A stretch of DNA of 64,000 bases from Rotaria sp. Silwood1 (taxonomy: Eukaryota; Rotifera; Eurotatoria; Philodinida; Philodinidae), in the NCBI GenBank assembly GCA_905250075.1, contig CAJNOP010000216.1:145701-209700 (forward strand). The letters are read 5' to 3'. The position numbers were made by a program, and so were the translations under genes. This document shows, in pieces, positions 38,485 to 49,502 of this stretch. Positions within the stretch are counted from its first letter, which is position 1. Each line of letters starts with the position of its first letter. The notes below the pieces were generated by a model, which was not told the origin of the DNA, did no database searches, and saw only the letters and a list, made by a program, of their open reading frames with translations.

Positions 38485-38926
38485 GCACATAGAATTGCAG
38501 AACAGGTAGTTGATCCTGAACATGTATATCGTATACAACAAGAAAAAAAGTAACGATCAATACTAAAAGAATATGCTGTTGACGACTTTTTTCCTGTTAC
38601 AAATTTAAGCTATCTAGTGAATATCTACATGAGAAAGATGTCGAACAAGTTGGAAAGATATGTACATCAAACAAAATAAAACTTTGAAAAAATAATGAAG
38701 AGATTTATAAAGACCTTTCAGAAAGTAAAATAGGCATTCAATCGTTATCTGAAATTATTAAAACTCATCTCCAACATAAATCAGGTCATTTTTATACTCA
38801 AGAGCATTGCCATGATAAATCATTAAACAAAATGATGAAGGTTTATGTAAGAGATAAAGCACATCAGTTAAGAAATTATAACTATCTAGATTCAAACTTG
38901 ATAACAACATCTTTTGCATCAAAATA
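38485..38926 (+). pseudogene. Degenerate coding-like segment, unknown family
   Basis: Two frames together give a continuous coding-like text. The first is AHRIAEQVVDPEHVYRIQQ, then a stop, then ILKEYAVDDFFPVTNL. After a shift near 38615 it continues EYLHEKDVEQVGKI, a TGA, NNEEIYKDLSESKIGIQSL and HFYTQEHCHDKSLNKMMKV, to a TAA at 38924-38926. Charged, low-complexity-free composition suggests a former gene. I cannot name the family. Confidence 0.35.
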
Positions 38927-39986
38927 AATATGAAACCACTCAGTTTATCCTCATCATCGAGCAAATTGTTATCGTTAGGAAGTCATTCGTCGTGCTTGTC
39001 CGTTGTTGAGCATTACCAAGGTCAAACATATTTTAAAATCAATTAACATATTGCATGTAAATATCATTATGTTGAGACATACATTATTTATTAACTTAAA
39101 ACAATCGAACATTTGTCGATTGTGTCAAATACATATTACACAATAACATTCTAATAGAATAATATTATCATCGTTTATACAGTTCATAGACACTTTTTTC
39201 TCTGTATGTTATCGAACACGGTTTTTATCTATCGAGCATCAGATTTTTTTGATATACATTTTCTATCCGTTATGAATGTTGTCTTTTTTCTTTCTTTTAC
39301 ATACATGTGTACAGACACATATTTTTAAGGATACCCAATTTGTACAAGCTCCGTCTTCACATTATATTTTTTCTTTTTCTTTCTCTTCTTCTCTCTCCTT
39401 TCTGCTGTTCCCTAAATATGATGTCGTTGTTTCTTGATGCTAGATCATATCTTTCTTTTAATGGTAATATCTTCTTCGATCGCATCTTAATATTTTTAGT
39501 TGCATGTGTTTTTTCTGTAATGAAACTCAGTGCGGTATGTATGTTCACTCTTTTTGACAGTAAAAGAGAAAAGGGTCATTAACTAATTTGTTTGATATAT
39601 CCATTCGTAGCATTGCTCACATGAGTATCCAGAAAAACGGATTACTTATGAAAGGAGTAGCTTGTATGGCGTGATGGCATCACTTTGTTCTTGTTCCAAC
39701 ATAAAAAGAGAGAAGGCATATGCAACTACATTTTCTTTCGTTCTGCTCGTCATGCATCATTAGTTTATACAATCGTTCCATATATCATAAGGCATGGATA
39801 TTTCAATTGATGTTATTCATTGACAGCCAACATCGAAACGTATTCAACTTTACCAGTGACTTTGGTCGATCGGAAGTCAACCGTATCCTGTAGCTGCTTC
39901 TCCTTCAATCTATACTAATTACTTGGTGTTGATTTAGTTGTGAAGAAAAAAACTTTCGCGTGCTAGAACTAATTTGCCAGTATCTA

Positions 39987-40860
39987 CTTAGGTCTGACCA
40001 AAAGTTCTGAGAACATTAAATAAAAATATAAAAATTCAGAGATATTTTTAAGTTTATTTTATCAAATGTTGAGGATAGCTGCCATAATTATTTATATCAA
40101 GTTCAATCCTTTCTAACAATTTATTACAAGTTTTTTTAATCTCTTTTTCTAAAAAAATTTTAGCTACCTTGGATACCACATGAACTAATTATATTTCATT
40201 TGTTTTAAAAATTTAGTATAATTTTGTTCGATCATGTCAGTTGCATTCTAGCAGTACTAGTAATGGGATATGGATTTATTTTAGATAGGTTAGTCATAAG
40301 TCATCTAATGCTAACTGGCTTATTAATGATGAATTGTCAAAGTTTGATATTCATTAAATCAAATAGTCTTGAGTGTAGATAAAGGCAAGACTATAGATCA
40401 CAAGTATTATATTGAAAATTATCTGAACCCTTTTGTTAACGAAATATGGAAACAAACATAGACATCAGGTTCAAAATGTATAAAATTGCTTGACGATCAT
40501 CGTTGACTTCATACTCATTCAATCGTATTAATTAGTTGGCAGAAAAAGGAATCAATATAATGTCATATCCTCCATATTCGCCAGATCTAATACTACATAA
40601 TCTTTGGTTAAGTGATTCTATCGAATGAAGTTTAACTGATTAAATAAATGAAATATGATTAGCTCTTGTGGTATCCAAGGTAGCTAAAATTGTTTTAGAA
40701 AAAGAGGTTGAACAAACTTTTAATAAATTGTTAGAAAGAATTAAACTTGATATAAATAATCATGGCAACTATCCTCAACATTTGATAAAATAAAATTAAA
40801 AATATCTCTGAATTTTTATATTTTTATTTAATGTTCTCAGAACTTTTTGTCAGACCTAAG
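39987..40860 (+). mobile_element. Fold-back, deleted mariner derivative
   Basis: The ends CTTAGGTCTGACCAAAAG and the inverse CTTTTTGTCAGACCTAAG are flanked by TA (39985-39986 and 40861-40862). This resembles the intact mariner at 24558 but is a different subfamily. The interior holds a decayed transposase C-terminus: VDKGKTIDHKYYIEN, then PPYSPDLI with the third catalytic Asp lost (LHNLW where APCDFW is expected), and LLERIKLDINNHGNY near the end. The left arm (to about 40195) is an inverted copy of the 3' end, including the C-terminal coding part. The arms are therefore ~200 bp and the N-terminal half is missing. Confidence 0.85.
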
Positions 40861-42823
40861 TATTCATCTGGTTCTCCCTCATTTCAATCAAGTAAGACAT
40901 GAGTTTAATCTAGAGACCTGTAGGATGGCATTTTTAAACTTCGGTTTTCAGAAACTCTGAAACTTTTTTTGACTAGTATATATAGTGGCTCCAAAAATTG
41001 ATCATAAAGATTTGGTTTTGATTTTTCCACTAAGTCACACAAGTTTAAACAAAGTCCAAAACCTTTTTTGGGTCAGTTTTCTCTTAGAAAATGATGAAAA
41101 AACTATCTTTAAACGTTTCTTGATATCGATATGGTTCATTCAAAGCATGCTCTGAAGAGCTCTGACACATCTCTGTTTACAGAATATGAGTAGCTTGTCA
41201 CTCCATAGAATCAAAAGAATTTTTTCGGGTTCTGAGGACTGGTAAACTGCGATTCGGATTTCCTAAAGATTCTGAGTCTTTAGAATACTGTCAAAATTTT
41301 ATTTCTATTCAATTCTTGTTGAAAACAATTTTTCTGTTCAAGCCACTATTTAAATTCATTATTCGAGTTATCATTTGGAAAAATTTGAAATCAAACCTAA
41401 ATGATCAATTTTTTGAGCCATTGTTAGTGACCTGTGAAATCACGTGTTTTTCATTCTGTTTCAGAAATCTTTTGTCCCATAAATTTGCAGGAGTTGATGT
41501 GTGCAACGATATTATGTAAATTAAGATAGTCTGAAGATACTGAAAATACATCTAATGACATACGTCAAGTAATTTACTGATGCTGATCTTTTCTTTCTAG
41601 TATAATTGCTTGTGAAAGTTATCTATTCTAGATGTTTTCTTTTGTGTTATTTAGTTATTGGAAAGGCAGTTTTCGTTAACTGAACATTAAAATTGTCAAA
41701 ATAAATGCTACATGAGAAAAGAATAAAATAAGGTTTTCAGACGTTTTTATTTTACATTTAATCTGACTTCAACTTCATCAAAGTCGGATTTCAGAGACAG
41801 ATGCAGAACTCTAATTCAACCCCATCTTATTGACGCATTTTTTATTTCTATTATGAGTCACATCTATTTCTTTCCTTATTTAGTCAGTTCATCAAGCAAT
41901 AAATTAAAAATTGTGAATGAATAATACATGTATAGTATACTAAAGACAAAAACATTATAAGTAATTTTATCAATCAATATTTGATAACAGAGAGAGAGAG
42001 AAAGAATACCATACAACAACAATGATGAGCAACTGGTAGTTGGAATAGCAGAAAAATAATCAGTTTATCCGTCGTTGACCTTCGAATCAAGGACCATCTT
42101 TTCCTTAGATTGTTTTGTTTGTTTTCATGAAGTAATAATTTGCTAAGAGGAAATAATTGAAAATTTGCTTCATCAAACCTATAATTTTTCCGATGCGAGT
42201 TAGTTACTATTTTCTTCTTATAGTTGATGCTCGTTTTGAAGATATCACATTGCGACACTAATGTCGCTAGACTAATAACTAGCTTACAGAACTTGTGTCG
42301 ACCAATGGAGTTATTAGTCATTCAGCAGTCTGAATCGGTTGCAAGATAAGTGATGATCGAACGGGATGATATAAAGATACATGTGTAATTGAGATACGGA
42401 GAATCATGCAAGCTATTAGAGAATAACAAGTCCACTTGGACTGTTTCTTTGACTATTTTTAGTTTATTTCATTTCGTATCTTGCTCCTGCGTGTTGCTCA
42501 TTAGACGAAGTTTCGATTTCTAAATGAAATAAAACAAACGTTAGGTTAGGCTCTTTATTAGTAAGGACTTTTCAGTCAATGCTTTAAATATGTTGCTACT
42601 TATTAAATTCGGATTCAAGATTCATTTCCTTTCCATAATAGTGACTTCTAATGAGCTTTGTCTACCCGTTGATTCACAAGGTGCAAGACTGTCAAGGATA
42701 GTCCCCATAAATTAATATTGAGGCTATTATTATTTCTAGGTATTTGAAGGTGAAACCAAGACGAAACATTTCAATAGTCTATCATTTGATCATTATTTTT
42801 AGATTGAATAATCTTGAAAAATA
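40861..42823. other. Region without a supported gene
   Basis: AT-rich, with a short GAGAGAGAGA tract near 41993. No gene, RNA or element could be supported. Confidence 0.4.
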
Positions 42824-43857
42824 ATGGATGCACTGAAAAGGAAATTTAAATCTTACCAATCGTTCCAACCAAGTCGGAGTGGTAACGAAAACGGATCTCA
42901 AGTTCGTTTAAATGTTTCACCATCATCTGATCCTCCCTTGTCGAGCTTTGACAAACAATGGACAACAGAGCGCATTCGCAACTGGATTTCTCATAGTCTT
43001 ACTATCATCAGTTTAATCCTTCTTATTCCTGGCCTGTGGTATCCGATGATTGATGTACGTATCTATGTCGGTCCACCCACCACAAAAGTTCTAGTGGCAA
43101 CTCAAAGACGAAGTACTTTGTCAACCATATCCTACCTGTTCGAAAATAAAGGCTATCTACCTGGTATTTTGATAGTCATATTTTCGGTTGTTATTCCAGT
43201 TCTCAAAGCAATTTTATTGCTGCTGATGAAGTAAGTTCTGTTTTTCTCTTTGCGAATATTTTTCTCTAGAAAAAAGGAAAGTCTCCAATGCTGCTCACCA
43301 CTTGAATACCGTAAACTATCAGCGTTTTGCTAGATCAAGCTTTATGAAGTTCAATCATATACTTTTGAAAATACTGCACTCCTTATCGTGCACTGTTCAT
43401 TGACATAAGACTCATATCGAAGAACCGGAAAAATTGATAATAAATTATCTATTGTAGTTTTATACAAAATCCCAAATACAACTACAAGATTTTTACAATT
43501 ATTCGTGATTGGGGCAAATGGAGCATGGCTGATGTGTTTGTAATGTCGATATTTTTGTCCTACTTTTCTTCTATAGTCATATCAGAAATTGAAGCACAAC
43601 TACTGGCTGGATTCTATTGCTTTTTGGCATACTGCATTACATCATTAGCAGCAACGCAAATCATGTGTTCACCACCATTTCCCAACGATAAGTCAGAACA
43701 TGAAACTACCAAGACAGTTGGAACTATTAAACAACCTTTGATAATTCCTCGCAACACGCATGGTGGTGATATGAACGTTCACTCTTTCAATCAAATGACG
43801 AGTCCAGAAGACGATGTCGCTAGTATCAATCAGCTCGCTCAATCGGCAAATCGTTAG
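42824..43857 (+). CDS. PqiA-domain multi-pass membrane protein, 268 aa
   Basis: Exons 42824-43230 and 43458-43857 sum to 807 nt. After a polar N-terminus (~60 aa) there is a membrane segment (SLTIISLILLIPGLWYPM, ~65-82). A loop follows, then a second segment (LPGILIVIFSVVIPVLKAILLLL, partly shown), and in exon 2 the signature WGKWSMADVFVM leading into a third segment. The last segment contains AGFYCFLAYCITSL, followed by a soluble tail. The W-S-M-x-D-V-F motif and the LP-G pattern match the paraquat-inducible protein A (PqiA) domain, best known from bacterial envelope lipid-transport systems. The eukaryotic function is unknown. An acceptor-like TTTTTAG ends 21 nt before the ATG. Confidence 0.75.
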
Positions 43858-44065
43858 TGGACTTTTTAAGTTCAACTTGCGTAAAATTAACACCTAAGAT
43901 ATCATCGATTATAGGCAGAGTTGTATGACTGCCAATCTTAATCAGATATAGCATTAAAACTATTGAATACAGATCGTGTCGGACATAATAAAGCGTTCAC
44001 TTGATAAAAGAGTTTTAATCAATCTAGCTGATGCCTAATAAGCAGTCTCCTTAATCCATGTAATT

Positions 44066-44235
44066 GTTCCAAGTACTTGGTTACTTGCTGGAAAATCGTG
44101 CATATTGAAGACATTACCTGTGGAAATACTTGCCCAAGTACTTGAAACAAGTATATCAACTAAACCTGTGATAGTCCTCGATCATATCCGCCTTGAAATA
44201 TTATTTCCATAGTACAAGTGCTAGTACTTTATTAA
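44066..44235. repeat. Possible inverted-repeat element with CAAGTACTTG motifs
   Basis: CCAAGTACTTGG, CCCAAGTACTTGAAACAAGTA and GTACAAGTGCTAGTACTT recur in 170 bp. The motif is itself palindromic. It may be a small MITE, but its ends and target duplication are not clear. Confidence 0.3.
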
Positions 44236-44306
44236 TTTTAGTCAATGAATGACGTTAGATGCTTCACTTTATGTTCTTCTCAGTATTGATAGATGTGAGA
44301 GAAGTA

Positions 44307-45543
44307 TTGGGTTGGCAAGAAATTTTTGTCGTTTTTTCTTCGTAACTTCCTAGAGCAGTCAAGAAGGTTCTAGAAGTTTTTATAGTAAGGGTATATAAAG
44401 AGAGTGTGAATATCTTTCGAACAACAATAAAACTATGGATATGCATGCTGATCTAGAATTAGAAATAAAGATATCTCGTAAAGAGCTCCGAGTGCTTCTG
44501 CTTCATGAATTCCGTCTGGGTCACAAAACAACAGAAGCAACATATGCCATGCGATCGGCAAGGATGTGTTCTCTATTCGTACAGTGCAACGTTGGTTCGA
44601 TCAGTTCAAGAACGGCAACTTCGAACTCGATGATTTATCTCATACTGGAAGACCACTAGAGGTGAATATGGATCTCCTAAAGGAGCTTATCGAAGACGAT
44701 CCTAGATTGACTACGCCGTGTTTAGCAGAGCGTCTTAGGTGCTCTCATACTACAGTGGAAACACATCTGCACGAATTAGGCAAAATGTGGAAATATGGAG
44801 TTTGGATACCATATGATTTATCACCATATCAGCTCCAACATAGAGTTGATGCTTGTACGGAATTAATGACATCTCATCGCAACTACCAATGGCTTTACAA
44901 TCTTATTACTGGTGATGAAAAGTGGGTGTTGTATGTTAACCACACGCGCAAGCGACAGTGGCTAGGAGCTGGACAAAAAGGTGTAGCAACACCCAAAGAT
45001 GACCTTAACCAATTGAAGATTATGCTGAGTGTTTGGTGGGGAGTAAGAGGGATTATTCATTGGGACCTTCTTCCAACTAATTGCACCATCACTGCTGATC
45101 TCTACTGCCAGCAATTAGACCGGGTTGCAGCAAAACTTTAGGGAAAGCAGGATAGAATTTATTTTTTGCATGACAATGCCAGACCCCATATTGCAAAATC
45201 AACGCGTGAGAAATTATTGGAGCTCGGATGGGTTATGGTTCCACATCCATCTTATTCTTCAGACTTGGCTCCTACGGACCACCATTTGTTCCGTTCTCTT
45301 TCTAATCATTTGAAGGAGAAAAAGTTCGATGACGAAAACGACTTGGAAATGTATCTCTTCAACTTCTCTGGCCAAAAGTCACAGGACTTTTATGAACGCG
45401 GGATCCTTTCTCTACCAGAGCGTTGGTGACAAGTCATAGATAACAATGGCGCATACATTGTTGAAAGCTAGTTGTATTCTTGATATTAAAAAATAAAAAG
45501 AAAATTTTCAGAAAAAAACGACAAAAATTTCTTGCCAACCTAA
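44307..45543 (+). mobile_element. Mariner element with short terminal repeats, inactivated
   Basis: Terminal repeats of about 30 bp read TTGGGTTGGCAAGAAATTTT at the left and the inverse AAAATTTCTTGCCAACCTAA at the right. They differ by one base in the outer part. TA target sites flank the element (44305-44306 and 45544-45545). Length is 1237 bp, typical of mariners. The transposase frame is broken at two points. Confidence 0.92.
44435..45470 (+). pseudogene. Mariner transposase pseudogene (DD34D) with two frame breaks
   Basis: The N-terminal part begins at 44435 in one frame (LRVLLLHEFRLGHKTTEA) and shifts near 44535-44560 into VQRWFDQFKNGNFELDD. The first catalytic Asp is in ITGDEKWVLY. A stop at 45139-45141 is followed, in another frame, by LHDNARPHIAKS (second Asp) and SDLAPTDHHLF (third Asp), spaced by 34 residues. 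The IPYDL-type motif stands in the WVPHEL position. All catalytic residues survive, so decay is recent, but this copy cannot encode a full enzyme. Confidence 0.9.
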
Positions 45544-45974
45544 TAGTTGAACGATTTGTTCAGAGCGAATACATCAACAGAGGTCACTTTTTTTTCAAAT
45601 CGATGGCAGTAAAGTAAGGCAGGTATTTACTATGTAGCATACTTTATTTTGATTGCAGGCGATATTATGCTGTCATTGTGGTATGATTGTTTCCTTCGTT
45701 TGTCAAAATGAATGTTTTTGTTAATCATGATCACTGCATGTGGTTGTGAGTGTTAATTCGTTGTCAGAATCTTCACATTTCCATTATCCTAATCTACCTC
45801 ACACCTTCTCTCTTGATAATATCGAAAATTGTAAGGTGTGAGTCTTGAGTAACATTACATTTTTATTTGCTTAGATCCCTTGTTTTTATTATTGCGCAAC
45901 AGCTTTGTACGTTTGTTGATTTCGTTCAACTTTCGCTTTTAAGTATCTTTTTCCAGAATATCCATGAGAAATAT

Positions 45975-46240
45975 CAAAGATTTATCAAAAGGAATCAGCC
46001 ATCTACTATTTAGACAAAGTAAGAGCGCCGATTCTTATTGTCACTGATCAATCAGATGTAAGAGTTGATCCAGATCAAAGTTATATGTTAGAACGAGGTC
46101 TGTATTATCTCGAAGTTCCTGTTACAATTGCTAATGTTTTCCAATGAAGGGCACGGTTTAAGTCAAAATCGTTGGCATGATAAAATCAATGTTCGACAAC
46201 AACTTCTATGGTTACAAAAGTATGGCCATCGAAGATTACA
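45975..46240 (+). pseudogene. Prolyl oligopeptidase (S9) C-terminal fragment
   Basis: One frame reads LDKVRAPILIVTDQSDVRVD, then DQSYMLERGLYYLEVPVT. After a one-base shift at about 46140 it continues SNEGHGLSQNRW and LLWLQKYGH. This corresponds to the C-terminal end of S9 alpha/beta hydrolases: the catalytic Asp lies in the SDVRV region and the catalytic His in the NEGHG region. The nucleophile part and everything upstream are missing. It is a decayed fragment that lost peptidase function. Confidence 0.7.
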
Positions 46241-46619
46241 TACAACAGAATATATCAATTGGAAACTACACCATCTCATGTAATCGTCTATCATTGAGCG
46301 TGGTAGAATAACTATCACTTCTATTTTATTGATCAGCGCTTTTAAAGATGCCTATTAATCAATCTTTTTGAAATAAAAGAAAGCATTAATGATGAACACA
46401 GAGGAATGTCCCTTGTACGAAACTATGCAAAATTTAGTGAAGCAAATTCGAAAATAGTGAAAAGTTACAAAAAAATTTCGTTTGATAAGCAAGTCAGAAG
46501 AGATCTTCAATACTGCTCCGAATTCTATTAGTTTCTCAAAGTCAAAAATTTTCATCAGCTGAACTCACATCTCAATCGATGCACCTGACTTACAAAGGAA
46601 TTTTGACTAGAACCATTCG

Positions 46620-46968
46620 TAGGGGTGCCGGCTTAGCATTAGTATTAGGAAAATGCTAATACTTTGTATTAAAATTAAAAAATTAACTTAATGCTCTGGT
46701 ATTAGGGTTGAAAAAATAATTTAATACTTTGGCATTAGCATTGAATTAAAATTAGTATTAAATTAGCATTAGTTAATACTTTTTTCTTAGGTATCAGCAT
46801 TAAGCAATACTAATTTAATACTAATTTTAATTTAATGCTAATGCCAAAGTATTAAATTATTTTTTTAACCCTAATACCAGAGCATTAAATTAATTTTTTA
46901 ATTCTAATACAAAAGTATTAAAATTAGCATTAATTAATGCAATGCTAATGCTAAGCCGGCACCCCTAG
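46620..46968. mobile_element. hAT-type MITE with 8-bp target-site duplication
   Basis: The ends TAGGGGTGCCGGCTTAGCAT and ATGCTAAGCCGGCACCCCTAG are inverted repeats, and the 349-bp interior is an almost continuous palindrome of TTAGCATTAGTATTA-type motifs. ACCATTCG is duplicated exactly at 46612-46619 and 46969-46976, which fits the 8-bp duplications made by hAT transposases. It has no coding capacity and must move in trans. Confidence 0.93.
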
Positions 46969-46976
46969 ACCATTCG

Positions 46977-47527
46977 TCAAAATTAATCCGTTTCGTGCGA
47001 AAAGATATCGAATCTATCTGACCAATGAAGGATGCGCTTGCCGAATTACAATTATGACGAACGAAATCGAAAGATTATAACAGAAACCAATAATTGATCA
47101 ATCATCGAACTTTGACTCAGTTCTATTGCCATTTTGGCAAGTTTTGTAATGTATGTATATAAATAAATTCTTTCCGTTACATATCTTCTACTGTTTTCTT
47201 TGTCAGAGAACACTATATTGTCGATATCGATGTTATGGATTGTATTACAAGAGTTGGAAAATACAAGTAAATGAAACAGATACAAACGTGTTACAAATCA
47301 GAATTTGATGAAGAATAATTTGCTTCTAGTTCTGTTGAGAATATTTGTCGCTTCCACTGAAAAGCAGATATATTCGTACAATTAATTATAATGGCAAAGG
47401 CTTTATCTTTCACTTGAAACAGAGCTAAGGTTAATAGAATTACAACGAATGCGAGACCGCATCAACATAGTCTTATAGGAAGATATTGCTCGTCGATGGA
47501 CGAACCAATGATGTGCATGCGTTATTA
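46977..47527. other. Region without a supported gene
   Basis: AT-rich sequence. Only short open frames without recognisable similarity are present. Confidence 0.4.
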
Positions 47528-47700
47528 GGGTGTGAGTTTGGGTATGTAATATGGATGCCGGAGAGTCACGGTGGATGTGCCCACTCCTCCTAATCAACCA
47601 TACTAACACTTACAGCCAGATCCATCCACATCCACTCATATATTCACAATCACATCACGACAACACTCGCACCTGCATCAATGCACCACACACCTACACC
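47528..47700. repeat. Degenerate telomere-like tract left of the GNAT gene
   Basis: GGGTGTGAGTTTGGGTATG at the left and scattered ATCCACATCCACTC and CACACCTACACCC at the right follow the G-arm then C-arm layout. It is more diverged than the other members. Confidence 0.45.
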
Positions 47701-47959
47701 CAAATCAGAAATTCTAATGGAAAAATTGCCACTAAATTCAAGAATGATTTATCTAAATGTAAATATTTTTCAATTACGCATGATCAAGACACATATACGA
47801 AAATACTTCGAATTAGAGACACAAGTCAACTTGCTATTACAGTGAAGAATATCAGGCTTTTATCTACAGCGGGCTCCTTTTTCATCCTTCTGTTATCTGT
47901 TTGTTTCATATTCTTTTCTTCTCTCTCATTTCTACTACATAGTTTCGTGATAAGACTAC

Positions 47960-48964
47960 ATGGCAAGCACGGTTAACAATGATGCATCACCAACTGTCTA
48001 TCGTCCTATCGAAAGACATGAATACCAGCAAGCATTCGACTTGTGGTATACTGTGTTCAAAACCGCACCACCAGGATTTTTCGAACGTTATTTAGCTTCA
48101 GAAGCATCACCACGATACCAGATAAATGATACATTAGGTGCATGGCATGACGGTAAGCTAGTCAGTGCCGTGCATATTCGGCGGCTCATATTTCGATTGA
48201 AAGATGATAATCAAGAGTATCTGTGTGCTGCCATTTCAAATGTAGCAACTTTACCGGAGTACCGGATGCGAGGTTACTCACGGAATCTTCTTCGTCTCGC
48301 TCTACATAAGATGGAAAACGGTGCTGAGTTCGACATGTCATGTTTAGACACTCCACGGCATAATCACTACTCTGTCCTCGGATGGGAACAAGTAACTGTT
48401 CCTTGTCCAGTCAATATACACTGGGAAGACTTGAATCATGACAGTCACAATATTGAATGGTGGCCAGCATCTGATGTGCTACTATCAGATGGTCAACTAC
48501 TATTGAAAATATACTCCAACAATCCACGTGCATATCAGTTCGATCGTGCACCATTGGCTATGTTTCAGCACTGGACTGGCTTTTATTGGCGTAACGATGA
48601 AGCCATTATATGTGTACTAGATGATGATGAACAAGGCTATGTGGTGATTAAAAAACCGAACCATCAGGCTGATGTGTGCATATCTGAATGGCGAGCAGCG
48701 AACATCGACGTCGAGAAGAAATTATTAAAATTGGCAGCTATCGAGATTCGACGACGACATCCACAGACAAAAGTAATACGCTTACAGGGTGTTCCACAAT
48801 ATATAAGTTTGGACGGATTGAGAGATTGGGCTGGTGCGGTAGATGTCGAGAGAAATCCAAACACAATGTTTCGTAACCTTCGACTTCCAGAAGAAACTTT
48901 TCAAGATGTCAAGGCTGCTTTCTATTCTGGAAAAGCCATTTGGTGGTTGGGTGACTACTTCTAA
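47960..48964 (+). CDS. Intronless GNAT acetyltransferase (Eis-like size), 334 aa; transfer candidate
   Basis: A single exon encodes a complete protein. Residues ~13-150 form a GNAT fold, with IRRLIFRL, then AAISNVATLPEYRMRGYSRN carrying the acetyl-CoA binding R-x-x-G-Y/x pattern, and the long C-terminal extension seen in larger GNATs such as the Eis/enhanced intracellular survival group. GWEQV (~139) marks the typical end of the first domain. Substrate is unknown. Codon use looks less AT-biased than neighbouring genes and there is no intron, unlike almost every other gene in the window. A strong pyrimidine-rich acceptor ends at 47942, 17 nt before the ATG, so the transcript may gain a 5' exon or spliced leader. 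Telomere-like tracts lie on both sides. Confidence 0.85.
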   Translation: MASTVNNDASPTVYRPIERHEYQQAFDLWYTVFKTAPPGFFERYLASEASPRYQINDTLGAWHDGKLVSAVHIRRLIFRLKDDNQEYLCAAISNVATLPEYRMRGYSRNLLRLALHKMENGAEFDMSCLDTPRHNHYSVLGWEQVTVPCPVNIHWEDLNHDSHNIEWWPASDVLLSDGQLLLKIYSNNPRAYQFDRAPLAMFQHWTGFYWRNDEAIICVLDDDEQGYVVIKKPNHQADVCISEWRAANIDVEKKLLKLAAIEIRRRHPQTKVIRLQGVPQYISLDGLRDWAGAVDVERNPNTMFRNLRLPEETFQDVKAAFYSGKAIWWLGDYF

Positions 48965-49275
48965 ACGAATTCGATCTACAAAAGTTTGCCAATCAAATCG
49001 CAATAATTAAGACATCCTATTCTAATTTTTCAATATGCAATCGCTCCATTTTCTCTAATATTTCTCATTAACTACGTGAACATTTTCAGCTTTTGTTCAT
49101 AATCAATCGGTAATTGAATAGGTTTAATTCGAATCCTATAATTCTATCCAATTTCGAGTCTCAGATCAGTTATACAAACATGCGATGAAGGTGTGAATAT
49201 GCTTGTGGGTGTTGTTCTCTGTCAATGAGGGTCAGTCGAACACTTTTACCAACATCCAGATCTCGAACGAACATG

Positions 49276-49299
49276 CAGGGTGTGGGTATGGGTGTGCTT
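49276..49299 (+). repeat. Telomere-like G-rich tract
   Basis: CAGGGTGTGGGTATGGGTGTG without a nearby clear C arm. A weaker GCTTGTGGGTGTTG occurs at about 49201-49214. Confidence 0.6.
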
Positions 49300-49432
49300 T
49301 CAGAGAAGAGTCGCACTAACCCAGCACGGATAGTAGCACTAACCCCCACTTTACATGAGTGAAAAATCTCAAATTCTAGTTTTTTTGACCGAGTACATGA
49401 TAGTACATTACAGTACATTACAGTACATAATA

Positions 49433-49502
49433 GGGTGTGAGTGTAATGTGAGTAGGGGTGTGGATGAGATGAGATCAGCACACACATCCACACCCACACC
49501 CA
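49433..49502. repeat. Telomere-like hairpin tract
   Basis: The G arm GGGTGTGAGTGTAATGTGAG plus GGGGTGTGGATGAG is followed by GATGAGATCAG and the C arm CACACACATCCACACCCACACCCA. Immediately left is a short tandem of GTACATTACA units. Confidence 0.8.

Larger units (their letters stand above)
36576..39986. other. Region downstream of the NHL gene
   Basis: It contains the right copy of the direct repeat (36810-37050) and a degenerate coding-like segment (38485-38926). Otherwise there is only AT-rich sequence with short frames. Confidence 0.4.
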
